From Actinocatenispora comari (lineage in GTDB: Bacteria; Actinomycetota; Actinomycetes; Mycobacteriales; Micromonosporaceae), in contig NZ_BOPO01000076.1 of assembly GCF_017312725.1 (NCBI RefSeq), forward strand, positions 20,299 through 84,298: a DNA stretch of 64,000 nucleotides, read 5' to 3'. Below are positions 1 through 9,300 of this stretch, piece by piece; position 1 is the stretch's first letter, and each line of letters starts with the position of its first letter. The position numbers and the translations under genes are program-made. The notes beneath the pieces were generated by a model. The model had not been told where the DNA came from. It ran no database searches and was given only the letters and a program-made list of their open reading frames with translations.

Positions 1-267
1 GCGTTCGTCAACGCCGCCGCCGAACTGGTCGAGGGCGACGACGCCGCGGCCCGGCAGGTCATCCGGGACCACAAGCGCTGGTGGGCGAGCACGTTCACCG
101 AGCTGGCCCGGCAGGGCGGCGCGACCGACCCGGCCACGGTCGGCGAGCAGCTGCTGCTCGTGCTGGACGGCGCGAACGCCCGGGTGCTGGTGGAGGGCGA
201 CGCGGCGCCGTTCGCGGTCGCCCGGCAGCTGGCGACGCTGGTCCTCGCCGCCGGCCTGCCGCGATGA
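1..267 (+). CDS. TetR-family regulator, C-terminal fragment (cut by window edge)
   Basis: The frame is open from base 1 and ends at a TGA at 265-267, so only the last 88 residues are in the window and the DNA-binding half lies outside. The visible part is alpha-helical and ends with a segment resembling the TetR C-terminal ligand/dimer domain (LLLVLDGANARVLVEGD, then an Ala/Leu-rich last helix). Its stop codon overlaps the start of the MFS transporter (ATGA), so the two are translationally coupled. A TetR regulator fused to an operon with an efflux-type transporter usually controls that transporter. Family assignment rests on the C-terminal pattern and context only, since the helix-turn-helix cannot be seen. 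Confidence 0.7.
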   Translation, partial: AFVNAAAELVEGDDAAARQVIRDHKRWWASTFTELARQGGATDPATVGEQLLLVLDGANARVLVEGDAAPFAVARQLATLVLAAGLPR

Positions 268-1499
268 CCCGCACCGCGACGGCGCCGCGGCCGCTGCTGG
301 TCGCGGCGGGACTCGCCGCCGGGCCGGCGGTCGCGCTCGGGCTGGCCCGCTTCGCGTACGCACTGGTGCTGCCGGCGATGCGGACCGACCTGTCGCTGAG
401 CTTCGCCACCGCCGGCGCGCTGAACACCGCGAACGCGGCCGGCTACCTGCTCGGTGCGCTGGTCGCGGCGCCGCTCGCGAACCGCCTGGGGCTGCGCACC
501 GCGTACCTCGGTGGCCTGGTCGTCACCGCCGCGGCGGTCCTCGCGTCGGCCGGGACGGGTTCGGTGCCGCTGCTCGCTGCGTTGCGACTGGTGTCCGGCG
601 CCTCCGGGGCGGTGGTGCTGGTACTCGGCGGCGGGCTCGCCGCCCGCGCCGGCCGGGACGCCGGCGCCCGGCAGGCCACCCGGCTGCTCGCGGTGTACTT
701 CTGCGGTGGCGGTGCCGGCATCCTGCTGTCCGGGCTCGCGGTGCCGCCGGTGCTGGCCGCCGCCGGGTGGCGCGGCGCCTGGGTGGTCCTCGGCGTCCTC
801 GCCTTCGCGGCGCTGGCGGCCGCGGTGCCGGCGGCCCGCGCGGTACCGGCGGACGACGGCCCGGCGCCCGACCGCCCGGCGGGGCGGCTGCCGCTGCGGC
901 CGCTCGCGCCGCTGCTGGTGTGCTACGGGATGTTCGGCGCCGGCTACATCGCCTACATGACCTTCATCGTGGCGTACCTGCGTGCCGAGGGCGCCGGTGC
1001 CGGTACGGTCACCGCGTTCTGGGCGCTGCTCGGCGCCGCCGCCACCCTCGCCGGGTTCCTGTGGTCGCCGCTGCTGGCCCGGCTGCGCGCCGGGCGGGGC
1101 ATCGCGCTGATCCTCGGCGTGCTGGTGCTGGGCGCGGCGCTGCCGCTGGCTCCGGGCGGGCTGCCGGTGGCGATGGCGTCCGCGGTGCCGTTCGGCGGCG
1201 CGTTCCTGACCGTGGTCACCGCCGTCACCGCGGCGGCCCGACAGCACCTGCAGCCGCGCCACTGGACGGCCGCGATCGCCGCGCTGACCACCGCGTTCGC
1301 CGCCGGACAGTGCGTCGGTCCGGTGCTGTCCGGCACCCTGTCCGACGGCCCCGGCGGGGTACGGGCCGGGCTCGCGCTCGGCGCGCTGCTGCTCGCCGCC
1401 GCGATCGGCGTGGCGCTGCTGGTGCGCGACCGCGCGGCCGGGGCACCGACCTCGAAGCGGGCCCCGGCGCAGGCGCGGCGGCCGGCTCAGTCGGAGTAG
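264..1499 (+). CDS. MFS transporter, YbfB/YjiJ-like
   Basis: This 411-residue integral membrane protein has about 12 hydrophobic segments. The N-terminus (GLARFAYALVLPAMRTDL, then LNTANAAGYLLGAL) is the signature of the YbfB/YjiJ subgroup of major facilitator permeases, whose substrates are mostly unknown and which are often assumed to be exporters. I chose the ATG at 264 because it overlaps the TetR stop and gives the usual N-terminus; in-frame starts upstream lie inside the TetR gene. The last 13 bp overlap the 3' end of the convergent rhamnosidase gene, so there is no room for a terminator between them. A role in efflux under TetR control is inferred from the neighbour. Confidence 0.82.
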   Translation: MTRTATAPRPLLVAAGLAAGPAVALGLARFAYALVLPAMRTDLSLSFATAGALNTANAAGYLLGALVAAPLANRLGLRTAYLGGLVVTAAAVLASAGTGSVPLLAALRLVSGASGAVVLVLGGGLAARAGRDAGARQATRLLAVYFCGGGAGILLSGLAVPPVLAAAGWRGAWVVLGVLAFAALAAAVPAARAVPADDGPAPDRPAGRLPLRPLAPLLVCYGMFGAGYIAYMTFIVAYLRAEGAGAGTVTAFWALLGAAATLAGFLWSPLLARLRAGRGIALILGVLVLGAALPLAPGGLPVAMASAVPFGGAFLTVVTAVTAAARQHLQPRHWTAAIAALTTAFAAGQCVGPVLSGTLSDGPGGVRAGLALGALLLAAAIGVALLVRDRAAGAPTSKRAPAQARRPAQSE

Positions 1500-4400
1500 G
1501 CCGCCAGTTCCAACACCCGGCTGTAGCCGTGGTCGTTGGTGTCGGTGACCGACAGCCGCAGTGCGGTGGTCCGCACGGCCGGGAACGTCGACTCGACGCG
1601 CCCGGCGGTGTTGCCGCGCACGCTGGCCACGGTGCGCCAGCCGTCGCCGTGGGCGACCTGCACGTCGTAGTCGCGCAGCCCGTACCGGCTCGCCGGGTAC
1701 TGCGCGCTGTCCAACGTGTACACCACGACCCGGCGCAACGGCACCGGATGCGACCAGCGCGCGGTCAGCGTGTCCGGGAACTGCCTGCTCGTCCCGTCGT
1801 TCCAGCCGCCGACGCCGTTGTGCCAGTACGCGGAGTCGGCGATGCCGTCGTTGGTGTAGGACGCGGCCGAGCCGTTGTGGTCGCTGGAGGAGCTCATCGT
1901 CGCCAGCCGTACCCAGTCGTCGGTCTGGCGCAGCGCCACCGCGGTGGTGGTGCCGCCGGCCGACAGCCGCAGCGTGCCCGAACCCACGTCCGGGTCGGTC
2001 CGGGTCACCGCCACGGCCACCGCCGCGGTCTCGCCCGCGCGCAGCGTGACCCGGCGCGTCCCGGTCCTCGTGGTGAAGCCGGCGGTGACGCTGACCCGCG
2101 GCGTCACGGTGACCGTCGTCGCGCCGAGGTTGTGCAGCCGGAACTCGGCGGTGACCGGCTCGTCGCCGAGCACCGGCACGTCGGTGCGCGGGCCGTTGAC
2201 CGCCAGCTGTACCGGTCCGGGCCGGGGCGCCGCGTCGGCCGTCGCCGCGGTCAGCGTCCACTCCCCCGACCCGACCCGCCACCCGGCGCCTTCCCGGCGG
2301 GCACCGCGCGGCGGGTGGGCCGCGGTGACGCCCGGCGGCGGTACGAGCAGCGCCGTGGTACCGACCGGAACCGTTGCGGTGAGCCGGAACCGGTGCCCGT
2401 GCCGGGACCACGCGACCGCGGCCGGCCCGTACGGGGTGTGGTACCGCACCCGCGCGGCGGTCAGGTCGCCCACCGGTACCGGTGCGACGACCAGGTCGCG
2501 GTAGCCGACGGCGCCCTCGGCCGCGTCGAGCCCGCCGACCCGGGTGTGGAACCACTCCTCGATCGCGCCGAGCATCCAGTGGTTCTGCGACCCGTACGCG
2601 GTGGGCCCGTCCCAGTACTCGGTGAGCGACGTGGCGCCGCACACCAGCTGGTAGCCGTAGCTCGGATCGCCGGTGGTGGCGAGGATGTCGGCCACCACGT
2701 CGTCCCGGCCGCCGGCGGACAGCGCCCGGAACACCGCCGGCAGCGCGATCTCACCGACCGTCAGGTGGTTGCCGTACGCCCGGATCTGGCCGACCAGGTG
2801 GTCGAGCACGGCGGCGCGGTCGGCGGTCGGGACGATGCCGGCGTCGAGCGCGAACGCGTCGGCCGCCTGGGTCCCGTTGGCGTAGGTGTGCCCGTCGCGG
2901 TACTCCGCCTCGAACGCCGCGGCGATCCGGTCCGCGAGGTCCGTGTAGCCGCTCGCGTCGGCCGTCCGGCCCAGCGCGGTCGCCACCTCCGCCAGGCCGC
3001 GGGCGGCCCGCAGGTAGCCGTAGCTCGCGGCGACACCGGTCGGGGTGTTCTGACCGAGCTCGCCCCAGTCGCCCAGCCCGTAGTCGAGCAGGTCGCCGGA
3101 TGCCTTGCCGGACAGGTAATCCAGATAACGCTGCATCGCCGGGTAGTTGTCCGCGAGCACCCGGTCGTCGCCGTAGCTGCGCCAGGTGGCGGCTGCCGCC
3201 CGGATGATCGCACTGCCCCAGTTCGGCTCGTCGTGGCTGCCGCCGGAGAAGTGCGCGTACTGCGGGGCGATGTCCGGGATCAGCCCGGTGTCCTCCTGCG
3301 CCTCCCGCACCGTGCGCAGGAACTCGGTGAACCACGCACCGATGTCGTAGTTGCGGGCGAGAGTGGCGAAGTTGAGGTGGGTCTCCTCCAGCCAGCCGAG
3401 CTTCTCCCGGTCCGGGCAGTCGGTCGGCACGCTGAACATGTTGCCCTGCACCGAACGGTCGATGATCCGGTGCACCCCGTCGTACAGGGCGCTGGAGGTG
3501 GTGAACTCGCCGGCCGGCTCGTTGTCGGTGCGCAGCACGATGCCGCGCAGCATGCTGGTGTCCGGCTCCACCGGCAATCCGGTGACCTGCAGGTAGCGCA
3601 TCCCGTGGTAGCAGAACCGGGGGTGCCACACCTCGGTGCCGTCACCGGCGAGGGTGTAGTGGTCCACGATCGGCGGCGAGGTCGCCCCGCCGGCGATCAT
3701 GGTGCCCTGATCCACCAGCCCGTCCGCGGTCAACCGCTCCCCCGGCAGGATCGTCACCTCGGTACCGGCCGGGCCGGCGACCCGCAGCTCCTCCCAGCCG
3801 GCGATGTTCACGCCGAGGTCGAACACGTACGTGCCGGGCTTCGGCCGGGTGATCGCGACGGTCGGCACGGTGCCGACCGGTCGGATCGGCGGGCAGCGCC
3901 GGGCGGTGAGCACGGTGTGCTCGGCCGGCGGACCCGTCGTCGCGGCGGCCGTCCAGCCGGACAGGTCGGCGCCGGGCTGCTGCCAACCCGCCGGTTCGCG
4001 GCGCGCGTCGTGGTCCTCCCCGCCGTACCAGGTGGCGAACGTGGTGGGCCCGAGGGTGGTGCGCCAGCCGCTGTCGGTGCCGATCGTCTCCCCGTCGATC
4101 TCCAACTGGGCGAGCAGCTTCGGCGGCCCCTGCACCCCCACGTACTTGCGGTACCTCTCCGGCGTGTCCGGCACGTTGAACGTGCCGTTGCCCAGCCGTA
4201 CCGCGAGGGTGTTGGCGCCGTGCGCGACCAGGTCGGTGACGTCGTGGCAGGAGTACACCAGCCGGGTGGCGTAGTCGGTGTTCGGCGGTTCCAGCACCGC
4301 GTCGGTGACCGGGTGGCCGTTCAGGGTCGCCGCGTAGATCCCGACCCCGGTCAGGTACAGCCGGGCCCGGCGCACGGTGCCGGCCCGGAACTGCCTGGCC

Positions 4401-4915
4401 AGCAACGGGAGCGGCGTGCCGGTCGGGACCGACAGCCAGTCCGGGTGGGTGATCCACCGCGCCGTCCAGTCGCTCGCGGACAGCAGGCCCAACTCGAACG
4501 TCGCGACGTCGCTCCAGTCACCGCGCCGGCCCTGCTCGTCCCACACCCGTACCTGCCAGTGGACCTGATCCCGGGAGCCCAGCGCGGTGCCGCCCCAGCC
4601 GACCTGCGTGCTGTCCGCGGACTCGACCCGGCCGGAGTCCCAGCGGTCAGGGGTGGACAGTCCGGACCGGGTCGAGGCGGCCCGGATCTGGTAGGCGGTC
4701 TGCCGCCGGTCGGTGCCGCCGCCGGCCAGCCACCAGGACAGCCGCGGCGCGGTGTCGTCGATGCCGAGCGGGTCGGCCAGGCCGTCCACCCGCAGCCGGT
4801 ACGGGTGCAGCGGCGCGCCGGCCGGTGCCGCGGTCGCCGAACCCGGCGGTACCACACCGAGCGCGGCGGCGCCGGTCCCGGCTGTCAGGGCGGTCAGGGC
4901 GGTCCGTCTCTTCAT
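1487..4915 (-). CDS. Tat-exported alpha-L-rhamnosidase, GH78, with C-terminal accessory domains
   Basis: This 1142-residue enzyme should release terminal alpha-L-rhamnose from plant glycosides or pectin fragments outside the cell. Residues 1-33 form a signal with a twin-arginine-like start (MKRRTALTALTAG) and an AxA site. The N-terminal beta domains of rhamnosidases follow. The catalytic barrel carries DCPDREKLGW near residue 498 and GSQNHWMLG near residue 774, both GH78 hallmarks. After the barrel come an Ig-like (NEW3-type) domain and, from about residue 997 to the end, an F5/8-type C (discoidin/CBM32-like) domain expected to bind sugar. It is the last gene of the minus-strand rhamnoside operon, and its start overlaps the MFS stop (ATGA). 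Domain boundaries are estimates. Confidence 0.9.
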   Translation of the reverse strand: MKRRTALTALTAGTGAAALGVVPPGSATAAPAGAPLHPYRLRVDGLADPLGIDDTAPRLSWWLAGGGTDRRQTAYQIRAASTRSGLSTPDRWDSGRVESADSTQVGWGGTALGSRDQVHWQVRVWDEQGRRGDWSDVATFELGLLSASDWTARWITHPDWLSVPTGTPLPLLARQFRAGTVRRARLYLTGVGIYAATLNGHPVTDAVLEPPNTDYATRLVYSCHDVTDLVAHGANTLAVRLGNGTFNVPDTPERYRKYVGVQGPPKLLAQLEIDGETIGTDSGWRTTLGPTTFATWYGGEDHDARREPAGWQQPGADLSGWTAAATTGPPAEHTVLTARRCPPIRPVGTVPTVAITRPKPGTYVFDLGVNIAGWEELRVAGPAGTEVTILPGERLTADGLVDQGTMIAGGATSPPIVDHYTLAGDGTEVWHPRFCYHGMRYLQVTGLPVEPDTSMLRGIVLRTDNEPAGEFTTSSALYDGVHRIIDRSVQGNMFSVPTDCPDREKLGWLEETHLNFATLARNYDIGAWFTEFLRTVREAQEDTGLIPDIAPQYAHFSGGSHDEPNWGSAIIRAAAATWRSYGDDRVLADNYPAMQRYLDYLSGKASGDLLDYGLGDWGELGQNTPTGVAASYGYLRAARGLAEVATALGRTADASGYTDLADRIAAAFEAEYRDGHTYANGTQAADAFALDAGIVPTADRAAVLDHLVGQIRAYGNHLTVGEIALPAVFRALSAGGRDDVVADILATTGDPSYGYQLVCGATSLTEYWDGPTAYGSQNHWMLGAIEEWFHTRVGGLDAAEGAVGYRDLVVAPVPVGDLTAARVRYHTPYGPAAVAWSRHGHRFRLTATVPVGTTALLVPPPGVTAAHPPRGARREGAGWRVGSGEWTLTAATADAAPRPGPVQLAVNGPRTDVPVLGDEPVTAEFRLHNLGATTVTVTPRVSVTAGFTTRTGTRRVTLRAGETAAVAVAVTRTDPDVGSGTLRLSAGGTTTAVALRQTDDWVRLATMSSSSDHNGSAASYTNDGIADSAYWHNGVGGWNDGTSRQFPDTLTARWSHPVPLRRVVVYTLDSAQYPASRYGLRDYDVQVAHGDGWRTVASVRGNTAGRVESTFPAVRTTALRLSVTDTNDHGYSRVLELAAYSD

Positions 4916-6246
4916 GCCATCCCCTTCTCGGGCACCGCGTCGGCGTCGACGGCCGGTTCGGTGCGCCAGCCGCGGCTCGCCTCGATCTGCTCCAGCGTCT
5001 GGCCCGCGGTCCGCGGACCGAAGATCACCCCGATCAGGCCGCTGACCGCCTGCAGGATGACGAGGATCAGCGCCAGGTACCGGAACCCGGCGTTCGCGGT
5101 GATCAGCGGGACGAAGAAGCTCCAGATGCCGAGCCCGATGCGCACCACCGCGAAGGTGAAGCCCTGCGCGGTGGAGCGCAGCACGGTCGGGAACAGCTCG
5201 CCGGACCACAGCTGGAAGAAGTGCTGCTGCCCGAACCCGGAGCCGAACCCGATCAGCAGCACGTACGCCAGCGCCACCGGCAGGTTCAGCGGCAGCACCA
5301 CGAACAGCCCCATGCCGACGAACTGCAGCACCACGCTGACGCCGAGCAGCACCCGGCGGTTCACCCGGTCGTTGAAGGGCATGTACACCAGCAGGGTGCC
5401 GATCACCGTCAGGCCGAAGCTGAGGCACTGCAGGCCGACGCTCGCCGCCTGGCTCTGCGCGCCGAACGTGCTCAGCAGGTACGGGAAGTAGAAGCCGTTG
5501 GTGCCGGCGAACAGGTTCCAGACGCCGTACATGCCGATGCAGAACAGCAGCGCGGTCGTGCCGCGCCGGGTGAACAGCGCGGCGATCCGGGCCCCGCCGC
5601 CCGGCGAGTCCGCGGCGGACCGCTTCGTCGCCTGCTGCCAGCGCACCGACTCCGACACGCCGTGCCGCAGGATCCAGGTGACGACGGCGACCAGCAGCAG
5701 GTGGACGAACACCAGCCGCACCCCGAGCATGCCCAGCGACGACAGCGCGAGCGACAGCAGCAACGTGACCACTGGCCCGAGGTTCCACAGCACCTGGGCC
5801 AGGCCGCCCATTCGGCCGCGGGTCTTCGCCGGTGCCAATTCGGTGATCAGCGTCCACGACGCCGGCACGTCCGCGCCGACGGCGAGGCCGGCCAGGATGT
5901 AGCCGACGAACAGCATCCAGGTGTTGACCGCGCAGATGATCCACAGGATGCCGAACGCGTACAGCAGCAGGTCCCAGGTGTAGATCTTCTTGCGCCCGAA
6001 CCGGTCGCAGATCCAGCCACCGATCAGCGCGCCGATTCCGGCGGAGATCGCGTTGGAGCTGAACGCACCGAGCAGCCCCACGGTGCTGTTGGTCAGCCCG
6101 AACTTGTGCGTCCACAGGCTCAGCCCGACCGAGCCGGCCACGATCGACCCGGCGTCGATGTAGCTGGCCATGCCGGCCACCGCCGTCCACTTCCAGTACC
6201 GCCGGCGCTCGGTGCCGTCGGGCACCGCGTTCGCTGCCACGCTCAT
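4912..6246 (-). CDS. MFS sugar-porter-type transporter
   Basis: This 444-residue, 12-helix membrane protein has the sugar-porter loop motif DRFGRKK after helix 2 and the matching signature GLAVGADVPASWTLITELAPAKTRG split across helices 4-5 and the following loop. I set the start at 6246 (MSVAANAVPDG) because GGGAGGACG sits just upstream; a longer frame to 6456 has no good ribosome site and runs into the next gene. Lying between an intracellular and a secreted rhamnosidase, it probably imports rhamnose or short rhamnosides. The exact substrate is inferred from context. Confidence 0.85.
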   Translation of the reverse strand: MSVAANAVPDGTERRRYWKWTAVAGMASYIDAGSIVAGSVGLSLWTHKFGLTNSTVGLLGAFSSNAISAGIGALIGGWICDRFGRKKIYTWDLLLYAFGILWIICAVNTWMLFVGYILAGLAVGADVPASWTLITELAPAKTRGRMGGLAQVLWNLGPVVTLLLSLALSSLGMLGVRLVFVHLLLVAVVTWILRHGVSESVRWQQATKRSAADSPGGGARIAALFTRRGTTALLFCIGMYGVWNLFAGTNGFYFPYLLSTFGAQSQAASVGLQCLSFGLTVIGTLLVYMPFNDRVNRRVLLGVSVVLQFVGMGLFVVLPLNLPVALAYVLLIGFGSGFGQQHFFQLWSGELFPTVLRSTAQGFTFAVVRIGLGIWSFFVPLITANAGFRYLALILVILQAVSGLIGVIFGPRTAGQTLEQIEASRGWRTEPAVDADAVPEKGMA

Positions 6247-6304
6247 CGGTCGTCCTCCCTCGACGCGACACCGAGGACTCGATGCCCCTGACTCGCTTGC
6301 CTCA

Positions 6305-9300
6305 TCACCGCTCCCGTCGCAGGGTCGGTCCGGATTCCTCGGATGGTGGTACGGGTGTGGTTCCCGGCCGTGCCGCGGCGCCCAGCAGCCGAACCGGGCC
6401 GAACAGTCCGGAACGGCGCTGACCGGCGAACACTCCCGCGGTCGGCGTGGTGTCACCCAGGTACGGCGCGAGGGTGTTGCGCACGACGATCTCCAGCCGG
6501 TTCGCGCCGGCGCGCAGCCACCGGTCGACGCGCAGCCGGTACGGGGAGAGCAGCAGCTCGCCGACCGCCGCGCCGTTCAGCCGCACCTCGGCGGTGCCGC
6601 GCACCTCGCCGAGATCCAGCCAGGTGGGCCGATCCGCGTCGGTCCAGCGGAACGTGTGCGCGTAGCGCACCGCGCCGGAGTACGAGCCCAGGCCGGCGTC
6701 GGCCCAGTCACCGAGCTCGATCTCGCCGCTGCCGAGCCGGTACCCGATCGGCCCGGTCAACGCCGCACCGCCGGATCCGTCCACGGTGGACACGGCGAGC
6801 AGGGCGTGACGGACGTTCGGCGTCAGGTCGACCGCGCCGGCGCGCACCGGCGCCTCGACGCCGTCCAGCCACACCCGCGCGCTGCCGCGCACCGGTACCG
6901 TCATCCGCTCCGCCCCCGGCGGCAGCACCCACCGGAACCACTGCGTCCGCGCCGTCCCCGGGTCGGCGCTGACCGGTCCGGCCGACACGGGGTCGTACGG
7001 GATCACCGGGAGCACGGCACCGCGGGGCCGGTCGTCGAGCCAGCCGGCGTCGGGCAGCGGATGCGGCCGCGGCCACAGGCACGCGGTGCGCGGATCCAGC
7101 CACTGTTCCCGGCGCACCCGCGGCGCGCCGATCGTCCAGCCCGGGGCGGACACGACGTCCACCCGGCCGGCGTCGGTCTCGATCACCCCGTCCACCCACA
7201 GCGCGGCGCCGGCCGGGTCGGTGAACTCGACCACGAGCTCGTTCTCGCCGGCCACCAGCCGATCGGTGACGTCGAACGGACGTACCCGCACGGCCCGGTT
7301 CTGCGCGTACGGGTCGAAGCCGCCGTGCCGGCCGATCCGGTCGCCGTTGAGCCGGATCACCGCCGCCCCCTCGGTACCGATCTGCAGCATCGCGCGGCGG
7401 GGGCGGCCGGGCAGCGTGAACCGGTGCCCGACCCGGGCGGGTGTTCCCGTCGGTACCAGCCACTCCGGCCGGCGTACCTCGTCCGGGTCGCGGGTCAGCG
7501 CCCACCACAGCCGCACCGCACCGGCCACGTCGGACCGTACGGCGACGGTCAGCTCGTGGTGGCCGGCGCGCACCGCGATCGGCTGCACGGTCAGGTAGCC
7601 GTCGCCGGCCGCCGGCAGCACGGCGCCGTCGAGGGTGATGCGCCGCTCCCCCGGCGCGCCGACCGCGAGCCATCGCCCGGCCGCGTCGTCGCCGCCGCCG
7701 AGCCGGAAGCCGGTGCGCAGGGCGACCCACTGCCCGACCCGGACCGCGTCGAGGTGCACGAACTCCTCCGGCACGTAGCCCTTCGGGCCGAGCGTGGCGT
7801 GGTGTCGCGGATCGTTCGGGATGCCGCGGGACAGCGAGTACACCGCGGGCCGCCACCGCGCGGCGGCGAGCTCCGCGGCCGTGTCGCACGGGCCGGCCAC
7901 CGAGCCGTACCGGCCGAACGTGGCGACGACCTCGGTCCAGCCGTCGGGGGACAGCTCGTCCGGGGCGACCCGCGGATCGGCCTCCCGGTGCGCCAGCCGC
8001 CAGGTCTGTACGGGCGGATCGGCGCGGCCGGGTCCGACGTCGCCCCACCGGTTGTCCAGCGTCGGTTCGACCGTGCCGGCCCAGCGGTGCGGCAGCGTGG
8101 CGAGCACCGGCCCCGGGCGCGGTCCGGGGGGCGGGGCGGGCGTGCCGGCGCCGAACACCACCACGGCGGCGGGCCCGGACGCGAACGGCACCCGTACCGT
8201 GGCGCGGTCGCCGGTGACCGCCCGGTCGAGCGCGCAGCGGGTGCCGGCCACCGGGTCCCACAGCTGCGCCGGACCCCACCCGGCCGGTACCGAGAGGGTC
8301 GCGACGCGCTCGCCGTCGCCCGGCCGGAACGTGTACCCGTGCTCGCGCATGGCGCGGGTGTAGCGGTCGAAGTCGAAGAAGCTGTGCACGTCGAAGAACA
8401 CCCAGTCACCGTGCATCGGTTGGGCGGTACCGGTCCGGTCGTCGTGCGCGATCAGCAACACCAGCCGGGCCTCACCCGAGCGCCGCACCACCGTCGGCAC
8501 GTCGCACCGCACCGCCGCCTCCGCCGCCAGCCGACCCGCCAGCTCCGGCCCGCACCCGCCGGCCCCGGCCCGATGCCCGGCCCCGCCGGCGTCCGGCGCC
8601 GGCCGGGCGGCCGGCTCGGCGGGGCGCTCGGCCGGCACGGTCGGTGTCTCGATCGCGCGGCCGGCAATGGCCGCGGAGAACCTCGCCCAGCCCGGTCCGT
8701 TCGCGGGCAGTGCACCGCGCGGGGTGGTGCCGACGCAGACGACCCGGCCGCCGGCGGCCGCGAGGTCGGCCAGCCGGCCGGCGGTGTCGTCGGTCAGCCA
8801 CGCGCATCCGGGCAGCAGCACCGTGCGGTACGTCTCGTCGGCGAGCCGCAGCCGGCCGCCGGCGACGGTGCCGTCGGCGACGGCCGCGTCGTCGACCACC
8901 TCGTGGTCCAGCCCGGCCGCGGCCAGCGACCCCGGTACCTCGCGTAGCCAGGACGCGGAGCCGTTGAGCGCCAGGTACGACTCGTGGGCCGCGCGCGCCG
9001 CCGGCAACGCCCGGCCGTCGACGGTCAGCGCCGCCTGCACGGTGGCGGTCGGGTGCAGCACGGCGACGTCGCACTCGTGCGTACCGAGCGACAGCAGCTC
9101 GCACAGCCGGGACACCAGCCGGGCGAACGCCGGGTACTGCGGCCAGTACGGCTGGCGCCAGCAGGTGGACGGCGGCGCCCACTCCCACCAGCCGGCCCGG
9201 GTGGCGTAGTAGACCGCGTGCGGGTCGTAGAGCGTGACGCCGGCCCGCAGCCACGGCAGCAGCCAGTCGAATGTCTCCTCCAGCGTGCCGCCCCAGCCGC

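Noticed and set aside
767..5491. Open frame of 1574 codons on the plus strand
   Set aside because: It runs antisense to the GH78 and MFS genes, has Arg/Gly/Ala-biased composition without any domain, and is a by-product of very high GC. The minus-strand proteins have clear motifs.
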